A stretch of DNA of 64,000 nucleotides, from positions 843,501 to 907,500 of the forward strand of contig CANNFX010000001.1 in assembly GCA_947504025.1 (NCBI GenBank). Direction: 5' to 3'. Of the stretch, positions 63,316-64,000 are shown piece after piece. The stretch comes from an uncultured Sphingomonadaceae bacterium. Lineage in GTDB: Bacteria; Pseudomonadota; Alphaproteobacteria; Sphingomonadales; Sphingomonadaceae. A model generated the notes under the pieces. The model saw nothing but the letters and a program-made list of their open reading frames with translations, did not search any database and had not been told where the DNA came from. Positions within the stretch are counted from its first letter, which is position 1. Every line of letters begins with the position of its first letter. Position numbers and translations under genes: made by a program.

Positions 63316-64000
63316 ATGACCAATGCAACTGTCACAAATGAAACCATCCGTCCTTCAGAGGCAGAGCACTTCGGAAAGCTCGCCGCAGATTGGTGGGATC
63401 CGAAGGGTAGTTCGGCAATGTTGCACAAGCTCAACCCCGTGCGCCTGCATTTTGTTCGTGAAGCCATAGACGCGCATTGGAGTGGTGATGGGAAAAGCGT
63501 GAAACCGCTGGCGGGCAAGACCGCACTCGACGTTGGCTGCGGCGCGGGCCTGCTGTGCGAACCGCTGGCGAGAATGGGCGCGAAAGTAACCGGCGTGGAT
63601 GCAGCGGCAGAGAATATCGAAGCGGCCAAAGCCCATGCGGCGGGTGGAGGGCTAAGCATTGACTACCGACATGGCGAGTTGGGCACGCTGGGCCTTGGCA
63701 CTTATGATCTCGTCACGTGCCTCGAAGTGATCGAACATGTCGCTGACAAACCGGCCTTTATTGCCGAGCTGGCGAAACGCCTCGCGCCCGGCGGCCTGAT
63801 GATCCTCTCCACACCCAACCGCACCGTCAAATCACGCCTGCTTCTGGTCAGAGGTGCGGAAGCCATTGGTGCGATACCCAAAGGCACGCACCACTGGGAA
63901 GATTTCGTCACGCCTGATGAACTGGCCGAGCTGGTTGCAGATGCGGGATTGGAAATGGGCGAACCGACTGGGATAGCCTTTGCGCCAAGTAAGGGCCTGC
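63316..64000 (+). CDS. ubiG: Ubiquinone biosynthesis O-methyltransferase, 3' end missing (window edge)
   Basis: The first 228 residues are visible. The UbiG opening HFGKLAADWWDPKG leads to KLNPVRLHFV, the SAM-binding motif ALDVGCGAGLLCEPLARMGA, then CLEVIEHVAD and LSTPNRT, all typical of UbiG. It methylates two hydroxyl groups during ubiquinone synthesis. ATG at 63316 is preceded by GGCGA. It is divergent from lysC with about 50 bases between starts. The C-terminus is beyond the right edge. Confidence 0.93.
   Translation, partial: MTNATVTNETIRPSEAEHFGKLAADWWDPKGSSAMLHKLNPVRLHFVREAIDAHWSGDGKSVKPLAGKTALDVGCGAGLLCEPLARMGAKVTGVDAAAENIEAAKAHAAGGGLSIDYRHGELGTLGLGTYDLVTCLEVIEHVADKPAFIAELAKRLAPGGLMILSTPNRTVKSRLLLVRGAEAIGAIPKGTHHWEDFVTPDELAELVADAGLEMGEPTGIAFAPSKGL

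Overview
The window looks like a chromosome segment of an alphaproteobacterium, most likely a marine-type Sphingomonadales (Erythrobacteraceae-like). This is inferred from gene content: very large TonB-dependent receptors, a receptor / tryptophan-halogenase-like / glycoside hydrolase locus, a PutA without the ribbon-helix-helix domain, and lysC divergent from ubiG. No taxonomic search could be run. There is no rRNA, insertion sequence, CRISPR array or prophage; one tRNA-Gly is present.

Layout. 1-1282: the end of a catechol branch (catC, catB). 1514-14117: a beta-glucan (laminarin-like) utilisation locus with a sugar permease, GH3 lipoprotein, MFS transporter, LacI regulator, GH16 lipoprotein, 1120-residue TonB receptor and a divergent flavin-dependent halogenase-like gene. 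LacI-type operators sit before the GH3 gene and, as a pair 22 bp apart, before the receptor. 14219-21392: the most unusual region. A CHASE2 hybrid histidine kinase, a NarL-type response regulator, two tiny double-glycine-leader peptide genes (16506-16652 and 17631-17786, both easily missed), a CvaA/HlyD-type adaptor and a C39-peptidase ABC exporter together form a complete peptide maturation/export system with its own two-component control. No immunity gene is evident, so signalling is at least as likely as a bacteriocin role.

21431-30336: CoA-linked lipid catabolism (hotdog thioesterase, aldo/keto reductase, SDR, two acyl-CoA dehydrogenases, alpha/beta hydrolase, alpha-methylacyl-CoA racemase-like protein, enoyl-CoA hydratase, thiolase). 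An identical-arm palindrome lies in two divergent promoters of this cluster, marking a shared regulator. 30424-36723: putA, an exported protein, dcd, a lipocalin-like exported protein and a saccharopine-dehydrogenase-like reductase. 36756-39873: a TonB receptor with His/acid-rich loops and an alpha-carbonic anhydrase, both pointing to zinc.

39975-52082: tRNA-Gly(GCC), a thioredoxin-TPR protein, a LON-domain protein, a TetR-MAPEG pair, a MarC-lipoprotein-folD-YggT run, argB, two small secreted nuclease-like proteins flanking a sulfotransferase, a serine hydrolase, an AraC regulator and a Tat-lipoprotein dienelactone hydrolase. 52140-55790: a PQQ/haem alcohol dehydrogenase and an aldehyde dehydrogenase, a plausible alcohol-to-acid pair. 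55850-57195: an AT-richer two-gene island of unknown function (soluble protein plus four-helix membrane protein) whose layout recalls lambda RexA/RexB. 57235-64000: a frameshifted micro-ORF, a nitronate monooxygenase, katG, purT, lysC and the start of ubiG.
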